DNA from: Sipunculus nudus
Lineage: Eukaryota; Annelida; Sipuncula; Golfingiida; Sipunculidae
Direction: 5' to 3'
Length of the DNA stretch: 64,000 nucleotides
Assembly (NCBI GenBank): GCA_026874595.1
Contig: JAPPUL010000095.1
Location: 62,001-126,000, forward strand
The notes beneath the pieces were generated by a model, which was not told where the DNA came from, searched no databases, and was given only the letters and a program-made list of their open reading frames with translations. Shown piece after piece: positions 54,287 through 63,768 of this stretch (positions within the stretch are counted from its first letter, which is position 1; every line of letters begins with the position of its first letter). A program made the position numbers and the translations under genes.

Positions 54287-55441
54287 CTAATTAATACCCT
54301 TTAAAATCTCTGCTTCTATCCTATCTGCTTGTGTTTCAAAATACTTTTTGCTTATCTTTACTTTATGTCTTAATTTTAACTCTTCTAGATGTTTATCTTG
54401 TGCCTCTTTTACCTTGCTCATGTAAGCCCTTCTTCTTTCTGCTTTTTTACCTCCTCCCTTTGGTATCTTAACCCCTCCTATTACCTCCTTCATTAGATGA
54501 TATAACGATATCGACCTCACTTGTACCCAGTTTATAAACTCTTTTGCTCCTTCCTCTTTATAATATCCTTCTCGAAGGCAATATCTATAGCTTAATTCCA
54601 TTACCTTTATTGTTGATAGTAGATAGTTTGTTTGCTTTTCTACATCTAAACCCCCTCCCAAAGAGCCATACGAGCCTAGGCTCTTTATATGAAAATCTAT
54701 TATGCCAAGTGTCTCTTTTAGACTTACTATCTGTTTATCTATCTTTAATAACCAATATTTATTCCCTCCTTCTATAACCTCTTTTTTACTAAGCTTTCTT
54801 GACAAGTAACTCTTTAGTACACTTTGATTTACCAATATACTGCTGGATAGACGTTCAAGTACTAGCTCTTTTGTTAATTCTTCTTGTAATCTATTTGTAG
54901 TATAAAACCTTTTAAGTTCTCTTAAATCTACTTTATCCGCATTTCCTACAGCAGATAATGCTTTTGACCCTCTCATATGCTTTTTATAATATTCTTTAAG
55001 TTCGCTTTTATCTTTTGGTACTTTTATCCTGTCCATTAGGTGTTTGTGCATATGATATTGATTTAATCCCATCTTAAAAAAACTTTTTATTAAATCTTTA
55101 CCCTCTTCTCCTTGAAAAAATGACCCTTTAAGCGCTTCCTTATAGGTTAATTTGTTGTTTATTATTCGTTCCAATATCTCCTGCTTAAACCCTTTTGACT
55201 CCGATTTTAGCTCTACTGCTGCTTTTGAAGCTCCTCCAAACGACAGGACTTCTAAAAAGACTTTGTACTCCTTTTCAAAATACTTTGATTCATACGCCTC
55301 TTTATCTATTATATAGACCCAACTACCATCATCTGCCCTCTCTACACCGTGGGTCTTATCTACAACAAATATAAATAAGCCATAAATCAATAATTGTAGT
55401 ACTTGTAATAGAATAGAATTACTTCTACTTTTTATCCGCAT
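54287..55441 (-). CDS. Second SurA-like exported protein
   Basis: 384 residues. The N-terminal hydrophobic segment (ILLQVLQLLIYGLFIFVVD) looks like a signal peptide or anchor with no Cys lipobox. YIIDKEAYESKYFEKEYKVFLE followed by ERIINNKLTYKEALK again gives the SurA_N-like strand-helix pattern. The rest is Lys/Glu-rich helix with no rotamase domain, ending KKYFETQADRIEAEILKGIN. It is located 20 bases after mfd and 21 before the related lipoprotein gene, so mfd and the pair likely form one transcript. The two share layout but little sequence, so they are at best distant paralogues. Confidence 0.55.
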   Translation of the reverse strand: MRIKSRSNSILLQVLQLLIYGLFIFVVDKTHGVERADDGSWVYIIDKEAYESKYFEKEYKVFLEVLSFGGASKAAVELKSESKGFKQEILERIINNKLTYKEALKGSFFQGEEGKDLIKSFFKMGLNQYHMHKHLMDRIKVPKDKSELKEYYKKHMRGSKALSAVGNADKVDLRELKRFYTTNRLQEELTKELVLERLSSSILVNQSVLKSYLSRKLSKKEVIEGGNKYWLLKIDKQIVSLKETLGIIDFHIKSLGSYGSLGGGLDVEKQTNYLLSTIKVMELSYRYCLREGYYKEEGAKEFINWVQVRSISLYHLMKEVIGGVKIPKGGGKKAERRRAYMSKVKEAQDKHLEELKLRHKVKISKKYFETQADRIEAEILKGIN

Positions 55442-55461
55442 CCTTTTTCTCGCTTTTATTC

Positions 55462-58400
55462 TTACTTTCCTAATTTTAGCAATACATCCTTTAGCACTTC
55501 TATCTTAGCTTCTAGCTGAAGCCCGTTTACGCTTATATAAAGATAATTACTTTTTTGAGGATCTATTTTAATTATATCTTTTGATTCTGTTGCAAGCTCT
55601 ACTATGTTTTCTACGTTCAAGAACTTCCCACCTCCATTAAATATTATCGATACCTCCCCCCCTCGCTCCACTATCGATTCTATACCCAATGCCTTACCTC
55701 TTACCTTAAGCTCGCATTCCTTTAACAACATCTTTACACACTCAGGCAGTTTCCCAAATCTATCTTCAAATTCATCCCTTATTCTCAAAATATCCCCCTC
55801 CTCCCCTACCTCCATTATCTTCTTATATAACTCTATCTTTTGTCGCTCATCTGATATATACTCATCCGGGATAAATGTCTCATGATTTAAATCTATGTAT
55901 ACATCTCCAACTGCCGCATCTATACCAAGCTCTCCTTTGCTTTCAAGCTCTTTTATCGCATTATCTAATAACTTGCAGTATAACTCAAAGCCTATACTCA
56001 TTATACTACCGCTTTGTTCAAGGCCAAGTACATTGCCTGCTCCTCGAAATTCCATGTCTTTCATCGCTATCTTAAATCCACTCCCCAAATCTGTATACTC
56101 ATTTATCACTGATAAGCGCTTTTGGGCTATCTCGCTTAGTGCCCTGTCTTGGGGATAGAATAAATAGCAATATGCTTTGCGTCCCCCTCGTCCCACTCGC
56201 CCCCTCAACTGGTATAATTGTGCAAGCCCTAAAGTGTCTGCCCTGTCTATTAGTATTGTGTTTGCATTTGGTATGTCTATTCCTGATTCTAATATCGTTG
56301 TGCTTACTAGTATGTCGTATCTTCTCTCTATAAAATCTAGCAATACCTTCTCTACCTCATCCTCATCCATTTGTCCATGTACAACGCATACCCTAACTCC
56401 ATCTACCAATCCATTTATAAATCTGGCAAAACTCTTTATGTGTTTTATCCTGTTATATATGAAAAATACTTGTCCTTCTCGCGATATCTCTCTTTCTACT
56501 GCGTCCTTTATTATCTCTTCATTAAATTCTGTTGTGTAGGTTTCTATCGGACTCCTGCTATCTGGGGGGGTGTCTATTATACTCATATTCCTTACTTTTA
56601 TCAACGACATGTGTAAGGTCCTCGGTATCGGAGTTGCTGACATCGATAGCACATCTACTCCCGTTCTAAGTCGTTTTATCGCTTCTTTATGACGTACTCC
56701 AAAACGTTGTTCTTCATCTATTACCAATAAGCCTAGGCGCAAGAATTCTACGTCCTTTGATAGTATTCTATGTGTTCCAATTACTATGTCTACTTTCCCT
56801 TTGCTTAACCCCTCTAATATCTCCCTTTGTTCCTTCTTACTTTGTACACGAGACAACATCTTTATCTTTACCGGGTATAACTCAAATCTACTAATCATAG
56901 TTCTATAATGTTGTTCGCATAATATCGTGGTCGGAACCAAATATGCAACCTGACGTCCTGACATTACCGCTTTGAATGCTGCCCTAAGTGATACCTCCGT
57001 CTTGCCAAAACCTACGTCTCCGCATATTAGCCTATCCATAATCTCTACCTTTTCCATATCCTCTTTTATCTCTTTTACCGCCTTTAGTTGGTCTGGAGTC
57101 TCCTCATATTCAAAACCATATTCAAACTCGTATTGCCACTTTGTATCTCCTCCAAATGAATAGCCTTTCATACTTTTGCGTTTTGCGTATAAATTTAATA
57201 GCTCTTGGGCTATCTCCTCTATCTCCTTCTTTACTTGGGCTTTTCGTCTTTCCCATTTGTTACTTCCTAGTTTGTCAAGTCTTACTTTGTCTCCTGAGGC
57301 TCCTATGTACTTTTGTACCAAGTTTAATTGCTCAACAGGAACATACAACTTCTCAGCTTCTGCATACTCCAATAGCACACTATCTTTTTGCTGTCCAAGT
57401 ACTTCTACCATCTCTATCCCAAGATAACGACCTATACCATAATTTATATGTACTACCATGTCCCCTTTATTTAAATCATAAAAACTCTCTATTGGACTTG
57501 AACTTACCTTCTTTAACCGCCTCCTTAAACTCCTGCTGCGACCGAATATCTCTCTATCTAATATTACAAGCGTCTTACTCTCTCCTATAAATCCAAACCC
57601 TCCCGCAATATCTCCTACACATATTTTAATCCCCCCTTCCCCCAATTCAGACCCTGCGTTCCCTACGTTAGCTACATCTTCACTCTCATCCTCTAAAGCC
57701 GGTTCTAAATCTCTTAATACATCATATAGTCGTCTTGCATGACCTTTATGTGGTGCTAGTATGTATATTGTATAGCCCTCTTCTAATACTTTTTTCTTTA
57801 TCCTTTCCTTGAATACCGATACCGTTCCTAGATACGCTTCCGTTGAACTTGTCTTTATATCATAATATTTTATCTTCTCATTAGAACTTGAAGCTTTTAA
57901 ACTTACATCCTTTCCCACATCCTTTCCCATATCCTCCTTGCCCTTCATAAATGGAAATTCGCTTATGTATAGCTTGTTCTTTAACCGCTCCTTTTGAGCC
58001 TCATACCTTTCGTACATACTCGAAGGCAACGCTTTTAGCCTTACTTTTGTTCCTTCTCTATATTCCCTATTATAAAGCCTTTCACATTCTGCATATAGTT
58101 CCTCCCCGCGCTTTCTAAGCTCTACTTCCTCATTTAAGACAAATACGCTCCTATCCATATCTATATAATCTAGTAACGTACTTTTTTCACTATAGAAAAA
58201 CGGTAATAGCTGCTCTACTCCTTGAAAATATTCACGAGACTTTATCTTCGATAGTATCTTTTCTACTTCCCCATTATACTCCTCTCGCCCTCCATACGCA
58301 CTTTTAATACTACGTTGGGCTTCTAATACACTCTCTTGCGTGAAGATTAATTCTCGCTGAGGTAATATCTCCACATACGATAACTTCTTTGCCCTATTTG

Positions 58401-59109
58401 ACCTTTGACTTACTACATCAAATACCCTTATTGTCTCTATTATATCATCATTTAACTCTATCCTTACTGGATTGCTATACGATGAGGGGTATATATCTAT
58501 TATCCCTCCTTTGATTGCGAAGCTACCTGAACCCTCCACTTTGTTCTCTTTTGTATAACCAAGTTCTATTAAATCATTCAAAGTCTTTTTATACTCAAAC
58601 TTCTCGTTTGCTTTTAGCTTTATATACTCTCCAGAAAAGACTTGCTTCGGGATTATCCTCTTTAATAGGTTTACTACCGGAGTTACTACCACGCTCCGGG
58701 ATTCATACATTAGATTATGTAATACTTCTATACGCGTGTGTACTATGTCATAAAACGGTGAGCGCCCTTCGTAAGGGAGTATCTCCCACGCCGGAAAATA
58801 ATATATTTTACCAAAACTTCTTTTCTCTGGCCCTCTTTTCTCTGGCCCTCTTTTCCCTGCCCCTTGGAAGCTTAGTAAGTCTTCGTATACACGTTCTGCT
58901 TTCTCTGCTGTCTTTGTCACTACTACAAAGTTTTTATCTGTTTCTAAAAATAACTTAGAGATTACTAAACTACTGGCACTACTATATATATTGCCAAGCC
59001 GTAGGTCAAATCCATCCCTCCCAACATCACCATCCCCCCCCATAATAGCTCTCTTAAGGCTTTTGTATTCTGAGTCAACTATACGCTCGTTTATACCTTC
59101 TATCCACAC
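55462..59109 (-). CDS. mfd: Transcription-repair coupling factor Mfd
   Basis: 1215 residues, uninterrupted. N-terminal UvrB-homology region (FPAWEILPYEGRSPFYDIVHTR), RNA-polymerase-interacting domain (MVVHINYGIGRYLGIE), RecG-like translocase with Walker A GDVGFGKTEV, DEEQ box LVIDEEQRFG, motif VI QLRGRVGR, and the C-terminal TRCF domain (GSIMSIGFELYCKLLDNAI). It removes stalled RNA polymerase and recruits UvrA. The GTG start at 59109 is 5 bases after the malQ stop. Two short in-frame duplications sit in nonconserved spots: KRGPE twice (58821-58850) and GKDV twice (57905-57928). Confidence 0.97.
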   Translation of the reverse strand: MWIEGINERIVDSEYKSLKRAIMGGDGDVGRDGFDLRLGNIYSSASSLVISKLFLETDKNFVVVTKTAEKAERVYEDLLSFQGAGKRGPEKRGPEKRSFGKIYYFPAWEILPYEGRSPFYDIVHTRIEVLHNLMYESRSVVVTPVVNLLKRIIPKQVFSGEYIKLKANEKFEYKKTLNDLIELGYTKENKVEGSGSFAIKGGIIDIYPSSYSNPVRIELNDDIIETIRVFDVVSQRSNRAKKLSYVEILPQRELIFTQESVLEAQRSIKSAYGGREEYNGEVEKILSKIKSREYFQGVEQLLPFFYSEKSTLLDYIDMDRSVFVLNEEVELRKRGEELYAECERLYNREYREGTKVRLKALPSSMYERYEAQKERLKNKLYISEFPFMKGKEDMGKDVGKDVSLKASSSNEKIKYYDIKTSSTEAYLGTVSVFKERIKKKVLEEGYTIYILAPHKGHARRLYDVLRDLEPALEDESEDVANVGNAGSELGEGGIKICVGDIAGGFGFIGESKTLVILDREIFGRSRSLRRRLKKVSSSPIESFYDLNKGDMVVHINYGIGRYLGIEMVEVLGQQKDSVLLEYAEAEKLYVPVEQLNLVQKYIGASGDKVRLDKLGSNKWERRKAQVKKEIEEIAQELLNLYAKRKSMKGYSFGGDTKWQYEFEYGFEYEETPDQLKAVKEIKEDMEKVEIMDRLICGDVGFGKTEVSLRAAFKAVMSGRQVAYLVPTTILCEQHYRTMISRFELYPVKIKMLSRVQSKKEQREILEGLSKGKVDIVIGTHRILSKDVEFLRLGLLVIDEEQRFGVRHKEAIKRLRTGVDVLSMSATPIPRTLHMSLIKVRNMSIIDTPPDSRSPIETYTTEFNEEIIKDAVEREISREGQVFFIYNRIKHIKSFARFINGLVDGVRVCVVHGQMDEDEVEKVLLDFIERRYDILVSTTILESGIDIPNANTILIDRADTLGLAQLYQLRGRVGRGGRKAYCYLFYPQDRALSEIAQKRLSVINEYTDLGSGFKIAMKDMEFRGAGNVLGLEQSGSIMSIGFELYCKLLDNAIKELESKGELGIDAAVGDVYIDLNHETFIPDEYISDERQKIELYKKIMEVGEEGDILRIRDEFEDRFGKLPECVKMLLKECELKVRGKALGIESIVERGGEVSIIFNGGGKFLNVENIVELATESKDIIKIDPQKSNYLYISVNGLQLEAKIEVLKDVLLKLGK
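57905..57928. repeat. 12-bp perfect tandem duplication inside mfd
   Basis: ACATCCTTTCCC occurs twice in direct succession and encodes GKDVGKDV on the minus strand, in a nonconserved linker of Mfd. Confidence 0.85.
58821..58865. repeat. 15-bp tandem repeat inside mfd, two perfect plus one degenerate copy
   Basis: TTTTCTCTGGCCCTC at 58821-58835 and 58836-58850, then a diverged third copy (58851-58865). It encodes KRGPEKRGPEKRSF-type repeats on the minus strand, between the first strand and the FPAWEILPYEGR motif, where other Mfd proteins have no such insert. Confidence 0.85.
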
Positions 59110-59114
59110 CCGCT

Positions 59115-61136
59115 TTAAGACCCCCTTTTTGCTCTTAGCTTTTTTATCTGCTTTAAAAAAGTCGCATTATCCTCTAAAAACGCCTTCCCTCTACCCTTTA
59201 TCGCAAGTTCTAATATCTTTGGTAAATCTATAACTCCTAATCCTTCTACATGATCTTTACTAAAATCATTTGCCTTTACTATATGTTCACTACGTAATCT
59301 AAGTGTCCAGTTGCTTTTACTTACACTCGAGGGCATGTTATATCTCTCCTTATACTTAAACATATCTGTAAACATAATTTGTACATTCTCAGACTCACTA
59401 AAAAGTAATTCTGATAACTTTAACTCTACCATCTTATTTATATCTTCTGATAAAGAACTTAGTATATCTTCTCTTAGCCCTTCTCCCTCTGTAGCAATAT
59501 TTAAATCCTCACAAAGCATCCTTGTATGTTTTTTCCTATCTTCTATACTCATGCTTTCAAAAAAACCTATTAATGTGTCATTATCATGGGTTCCCGCTAT
59601 TATCCAATCCTTTTTAGATACGTTTTTGCCTCTGTATATATGTTCTTTATCTTCTGGATTTACAAACTCTGTTAGACGTATTCCTCCTAAACTATATCTC
59701 TCCATTACTTTAATTACCGGATACGTCAGCGTCCCTAGATCTTCGCATATTAGTTCATAATCACTACCATGTATCTCTTGTCCTGATGAAAAGATTATCT
59801 CAAGTATTTGTCCATACCTTTTAACCTCTTCTTCATCTAAATTTGATACTCGTTTCTCTGCCCATCTCTCTTTATATTCTTCTGATATCTTACTCTCATC
59901 TATATGCGAATAGCCTCTTAACTCAATATCGTCAGGAGACGAATATAATCGGCTCCCGGATACACTTCCTCCCTCCCCTCCCCCCACCTTGTATACCCAT
60001 GGATCTATTAACCCTATTATATGATCTATTCTAACTCCTACACTATCTTTGAATATTCTTAGAAACTTACGACGCAAAAACTCTCCTCCTTCTCCAAGAT
60101 TATTTGATAGCTTATACTCTGCCTTTCTGATAGCTCTACATTATTAAACAACTTATCTGGATCTAAAACCGGGGAAACCCCAGGCTTGCCCCTTATCAGA
60201 AAAATAATCCGGCGGCACTCCCATACAATACCCCTCTAAAAATATATCTTGGTTCGACCATATGTCCATATTTGAAGGCGATACTTGACTGTCTCCAAAT
60301 ATTTTTATCCCTTGCTCTTTTGCATATTTTGTAAATTTAGCGCTTTGTTTGTTCTCTATATACTGTATGAAATAATAAAAGTCTAGCTCTTCCCTATATT
60401 CAGCCTCTATCACCTTTAAATGACCTTCTAATACCCCCATCTTGTCCTCTACCACGAAGCTTTGCTCTTACTACCTTACCAAGTTCCTTGTCCTCATCTC
60501 CCCATCCATGTATCCAATCATCGCTTCTATTCTTTAGGCTTAAGACGTAATATAGTCCATCTGAATATAAATAATCTATATTGCTTTTTACAAATTCTTT
60601 ATACTCCCCCTCAAGATTGAAAAGCCTCTCCCCCTCTTCTTTTGCTCCTCCTAACCCATCCCGCTTAACCTTAGTAAGCTTCCTTTTTAAACTCTTTATA
60701 AGCTTCCTTTAAGGCACTTATATATTCATCATATGCATACTCATAGCTAATCCTATCTGGGCTTTCTTTAGGCTTTCCTCTTACTATATCTTCGAAAATC
60801 TCACCCTTAAGAAGACTACACCAGGACTCTCTTGTTAAAGCATATAAATCTATTAATAGAAAATGTCTTGAGAATATACTACTTCTGTAGGGGAGATGCG
60901 TCCCCCTTGCTAGTTAGCCCTTTCGGCGTCAACTGTAGAGCGTTTATTCCATACCCTTTTAAAAATAATAGGAAATCTCGGGCGCTTTTTGTGTAGGGTG
61001 AGCCCACTCCTGTATCACGTTCTTTGCTTATTGGAAACGATAAACAGGGCATGATTAATACCATATTCTTCTTCCCAAGTGCTTTCAAACTTAAAGAACA
61101 TAAATTCTTATGCTCACAATAATAACTATTATCCAT
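59115..61136 (-). pseudogene. malQ: malQ (4-alpha-glucanotransferase) with about five frame-disrupting indels
   Basis: Read on the minus strand, family motifs appear in the right order but in changing frames: GVGSPYTKSARDFLLFLKGYGINALQ, SRHFLLIDLYAL, IKIFGDSQ plus GVPPDYFSDKGQAWGFP, VRIDHIIG, and EDLGTLTYPVIKVME with TGTHDNDTLIGFF-type GTHDNDTL. Breaks are explained by an extra base at GGGG 60890-60893 and TTTTT 60684-60688, a +1 near 60455-60468, an extra base at GGGG 60171-60174, and a lost base at TTT 60124-60126. The longest intact piece (59115-60077, about 320 residues) covers the C-terminal half. As read, the gene cannot yield a working enzyme. It ends 5 bases before mfd, so transcription probably still runs through. 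Confidence 0.85.
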
Positions 61137-61235
61137 TTCTTAATGCCTTTGCTTTATATTCATCTTTCCTTTATATTTTATAATCTATTAATACTAATTT
61201 ATAAAATACCATCTAAAAAAAAGTGTTGCCCATTT

Positions 61236-62406
61236 ATGACCAATTATAAAAATAATATTCCCGCTTTATACATTCATATCCCTTTTTGTGATACCAAATG
61301 TATCTATTGCGACTTCTTTACTCTAAACAATTCCAAAAATTATAATATTAACAATACCTTCTCTGCATTTACTAAAGCCATTATTAAAGAAATTGTCCTC
61401 TATAAACAACAATATCCCAACATAAAACTTAAATCCGTTTATATCGGCGGCGGCACTCCTTCTTTACTTCCTATCCCTTTTATCAAAGATATTTTATCTG
61501 CCATCAATAACGCTTTTATTACACCTAACAAAAACTCCCTCCCCGAATTCACCATCGAATGCAATCCTAACTGCATCTGTAAAGACAAACTTATTTTATA
61601 CAAAGATTTTAATATTAATAGAATTAGCCTAGGTTGTCAGTCCCTCCAAGATAACATCTTAAATATTATCGGGAGAAATACTAACAGAAAAGAAATTATT
61701 CAAAAGTATAACCTTATTAGAACCATAAACTTCAGATCTGTTAATATCGACCTCATTTATGGACTGCCTTCACAAACTTTTAAACAATATAAAAACGATT
61801 TAATCGATATTATAAAAGAACAGCCCGACCATTTGTCCATTTATGAACTAACTTTTAATAAGCATCTTAATAAAAATATAAAACTATTTGATTTGTCTAC
61901 TCCATCCGAAATCTCACTCATTAAACAATATCTTTTTACCCAATTTTATACCAACAAAAATAACTATCATTCTTACGAAGTCTCTAATTTCGCCAAATAC
62001 GGACACAAATCTATTCATAACTCCTCTTATTGGGAACAAAAAAAATTATATAGGTATCGGCCCCTCTGCTGTTGGCACCATTCATAATGTTAGATATACC
62101 AATACAGCTGATATTAAAAATTATATCAATTCCCTTCTTCAAAATAATAAATTACCCGTCGCTAATTCCAAAAGACTTAAACCTGATACCATATTAAAAG
62201 AAATGATTATGCTATCTCTTAGGACTTCAAAAGGAATTAATTTATCTAAAAAACATACTGATTCATCTTGGTATCCCGATTTTAAAAAGAAAGTTTATAG
62301 CTTAGTTGAGAATAATCTACTGACCCTCTCTCATGATGGTTTAAATATAAAAGCAACACCTAGAGGGAAAATACTATTAAATCAAGTTATTATTGCTTTA
62401 ATCTGA
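61236..62406 (+). pseudogene. hemW: hemW (radical SAM heme chaperone), interrupted by one base in an A8 run
   Basis: Start taken at ATG 61236 (MTNYKNNIPALYIHIPF); the frame extends upstream without similarity. CDTKCIYCDF gives the radical SAM C-x3-C-x2-C with Phe after the third Cys-Asp, as in HemW rather than HemN. YIGGGTPSLLP, ECNP and ISLGCQSLQDNIL follow. At 62038-62045 eight A residues shift the frame and the first frame stops at 62085; the second continues IGIGPSAVGTI through the HemN C-terminal domain to 62406. A single A-run indel is also a classic site for sequencing error or for transcriptional slippage that would restore some product. The last 9 bases overlap tsaC, convergently. 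Confidence 0.85.
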
Positions 62407-63000
62407 CTTTAGTAGCTTCTGTGGGACTTGGTACTTGCCTTGCCTTAGTATTTTATATGGCCTTTTTGATATGTCTAATATTGTTGAGGCTTTCCCTTCT
62501 TGTAGACGAATATCATCCTTTATCACGCATAAATCAATTTGTCCTGCATAATCCTCTTCTGCCGCTTCCTTTATACTTTCTCGATTATAATTGAAACTTG
62601 TTGATATTATCGGTTTGCCAAACTCTCTTAAAAGTTCAGTCAAAAATGAATTGCTTGGTATTCTAACTGCTATTGTCTTTTCATTATATAAATTAGAATA
62701 GGCATTTTCAATAACTAGTGTAAGTGGTGCTGGTAATAAATCCTGTATTTCTTTTGATATGACTTGTTTTGAGACCTTAAGCAGGGCAGCTATATCTTCT
62801 ACAAGAATTATATAGCTTTTAGTCAATGGACGAGACTTTATAATAGATATCTTATCTCTTGCGGCTTTATTAAAGTAGTCTGACGATAGGCCATATATTG
62901 TATCTGTTGGAATAACTATTACTTTCCCTTCTTCTAGCGCCTCAATACAGTTATTTACTACACTTTCTACATTTGTATCTAATAAATTAACACTCTGCAT
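62398..63000 (-). CDS. tsaC: Threonylcarbamoyl-AMP synthase, Sua5/YrdC/YwlC family
   Basis: 200 residues, a stand-alone YrdC domain. It condenses threonine, bicarbonate and ATP for the t6A37 tRNA modification. The conserved elements are VIPTDTIYGLSSDYFN, IKSRPLTKSYIILV, PAPLTLVIE, IAVRIPSN and ISTSFNYNRES. It has no C-terminal Sua5 domain. It overlaps the end of hemW by 9 bases in convergent orientation. The upstream coiled-coil gene ends 13 bases away on the same strand. Confidence 0.93.
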   Translation of the reverse strand: MQSVNLLDTNVESVVNNCIEALEEGKVIVIPTDTIYGLSSDYFNKAARDKISIIKSRPLTKSYIILVEDIAALLKVSKQVISKEIQDLLPAPLTLVIENAYSNLYNEKTIAVRIPSNSFLTELLREFGKPIISTSFNYNRESIKEAAEEDYAGQIDLCVIKDDIRLQEGKASTILDISKRPYKILRQGKYQVPQKLLKSD

Positions 63001-63013
63001 AAAATACTTAACA

Positions 63014-63733
63014 TTAGCCTAATATCTTTTGTCTTATTAGTTTTGTGAAAAGCTGTATCTCCCCAAGACTTAGCCCAAGCTCGTTTGCTATCTCCTTATG
63101 AGTTTTACCCTCTCCTATGCATTTGGCTATCATATTAGCTTTCTTTGCATTGCTAGCATTATTATAATACTCCTCAGAAGATAGTGTGTCTTGTGCTTGG
63201 CGATTTTTATATTCTCTTGATTTACCAAGATTTTTAGGCTCTACCAATATTTCTTCAGAATCGTCTTTTGGAGAAAGAGATTTATGATTAGTTAAATATG
63301 CCTTTTCTATATACGACCTCATACCGACTTTCCCTTCTTGTAAACCTCTTCCTTGCCCCCTATCTGTTTGGCGCCCCTTTGCACGTTTTACATCCCCAAG
63401 AAGTCTCTTGCCAAGCTCTACATCTTCTTTAGGCGGCTTTATCGGTCGCTTTATTTGTTGATTGTATTTAACATCTAATATATTCGTATTCTCAAGGCCT
63501 TGACTTGCTAAAAGTTCTTGTCTCTTTACAATATCCTCAGCCTTCTTTATCCTATCTTCCAATATCCCTATGTTTCTATCTGCTCCTTTATTAAATTTTG
63601 ATATTACCTCGTTTATCTCATCCCTTACGTCATATTCTGCTCGCTCTCGCTTCATACTCGCATATCTTATATATAACGTTATCGTTATTGCAAAGTTTAT
63701 TACTATCATTACAAATAATATCCCAACTATCAC
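63014..63733 (-). CDS. Membrane-anchored coiled-coil protein with C-terminal HTH (DUF6115/SwrB-like)
   Basis: 239 residues. One N-terminal helix (IVGILFVMIVINFAITITLYI), a coiled coil (about 30-75), a basic disordered middle, and a C-terminal helix-turn-helix (MIAKCIGEGKTHKEIANELGLSLGEIQLFTKLI). This layout is shared by DUF6115/SwrB- and DUF2802-type proteins encoded near the ends of flagellar operons. The GTG start has GGAG eight bases upstream. It lies 35 bases after the FapA-type gene on the same strand. A link to flagellar assembly is inferred from that context. Confidence 0.65.
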   Translation of the reverse strand: MIVGILFVMIVINFAITITLYIRYASMKRERAEYDVRDEINEVISKFNKGADRNIGILEDRIKKAEDIVKRQELLASQGLENTNILDVKYNQQIKRPIKPPKEDVELGKRLLGDVKRAKGRQTDRGQGRGLQEGKVGMRSYIEKAYLTNHKSLSPKDDSEEILVEPKNLGKSREYKNRQAQDTLSSEEYYNNASNAKKANMIAKCIGEGKTHKEIANELGLSLGEIQLFTKLIRQKILG

Positions 63734-63768
63734 TTTAGCTCTCCATTAATTATATTACTAAAAACCAT

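Noticed and set aside
61110-61235. N-terminal hydrophobic extension of HemW
   Set aside because: The 42 extra residues precede the conserved start, overlap the malQ start on the other strand and resemble no family member; ATG 61236 is preferred.
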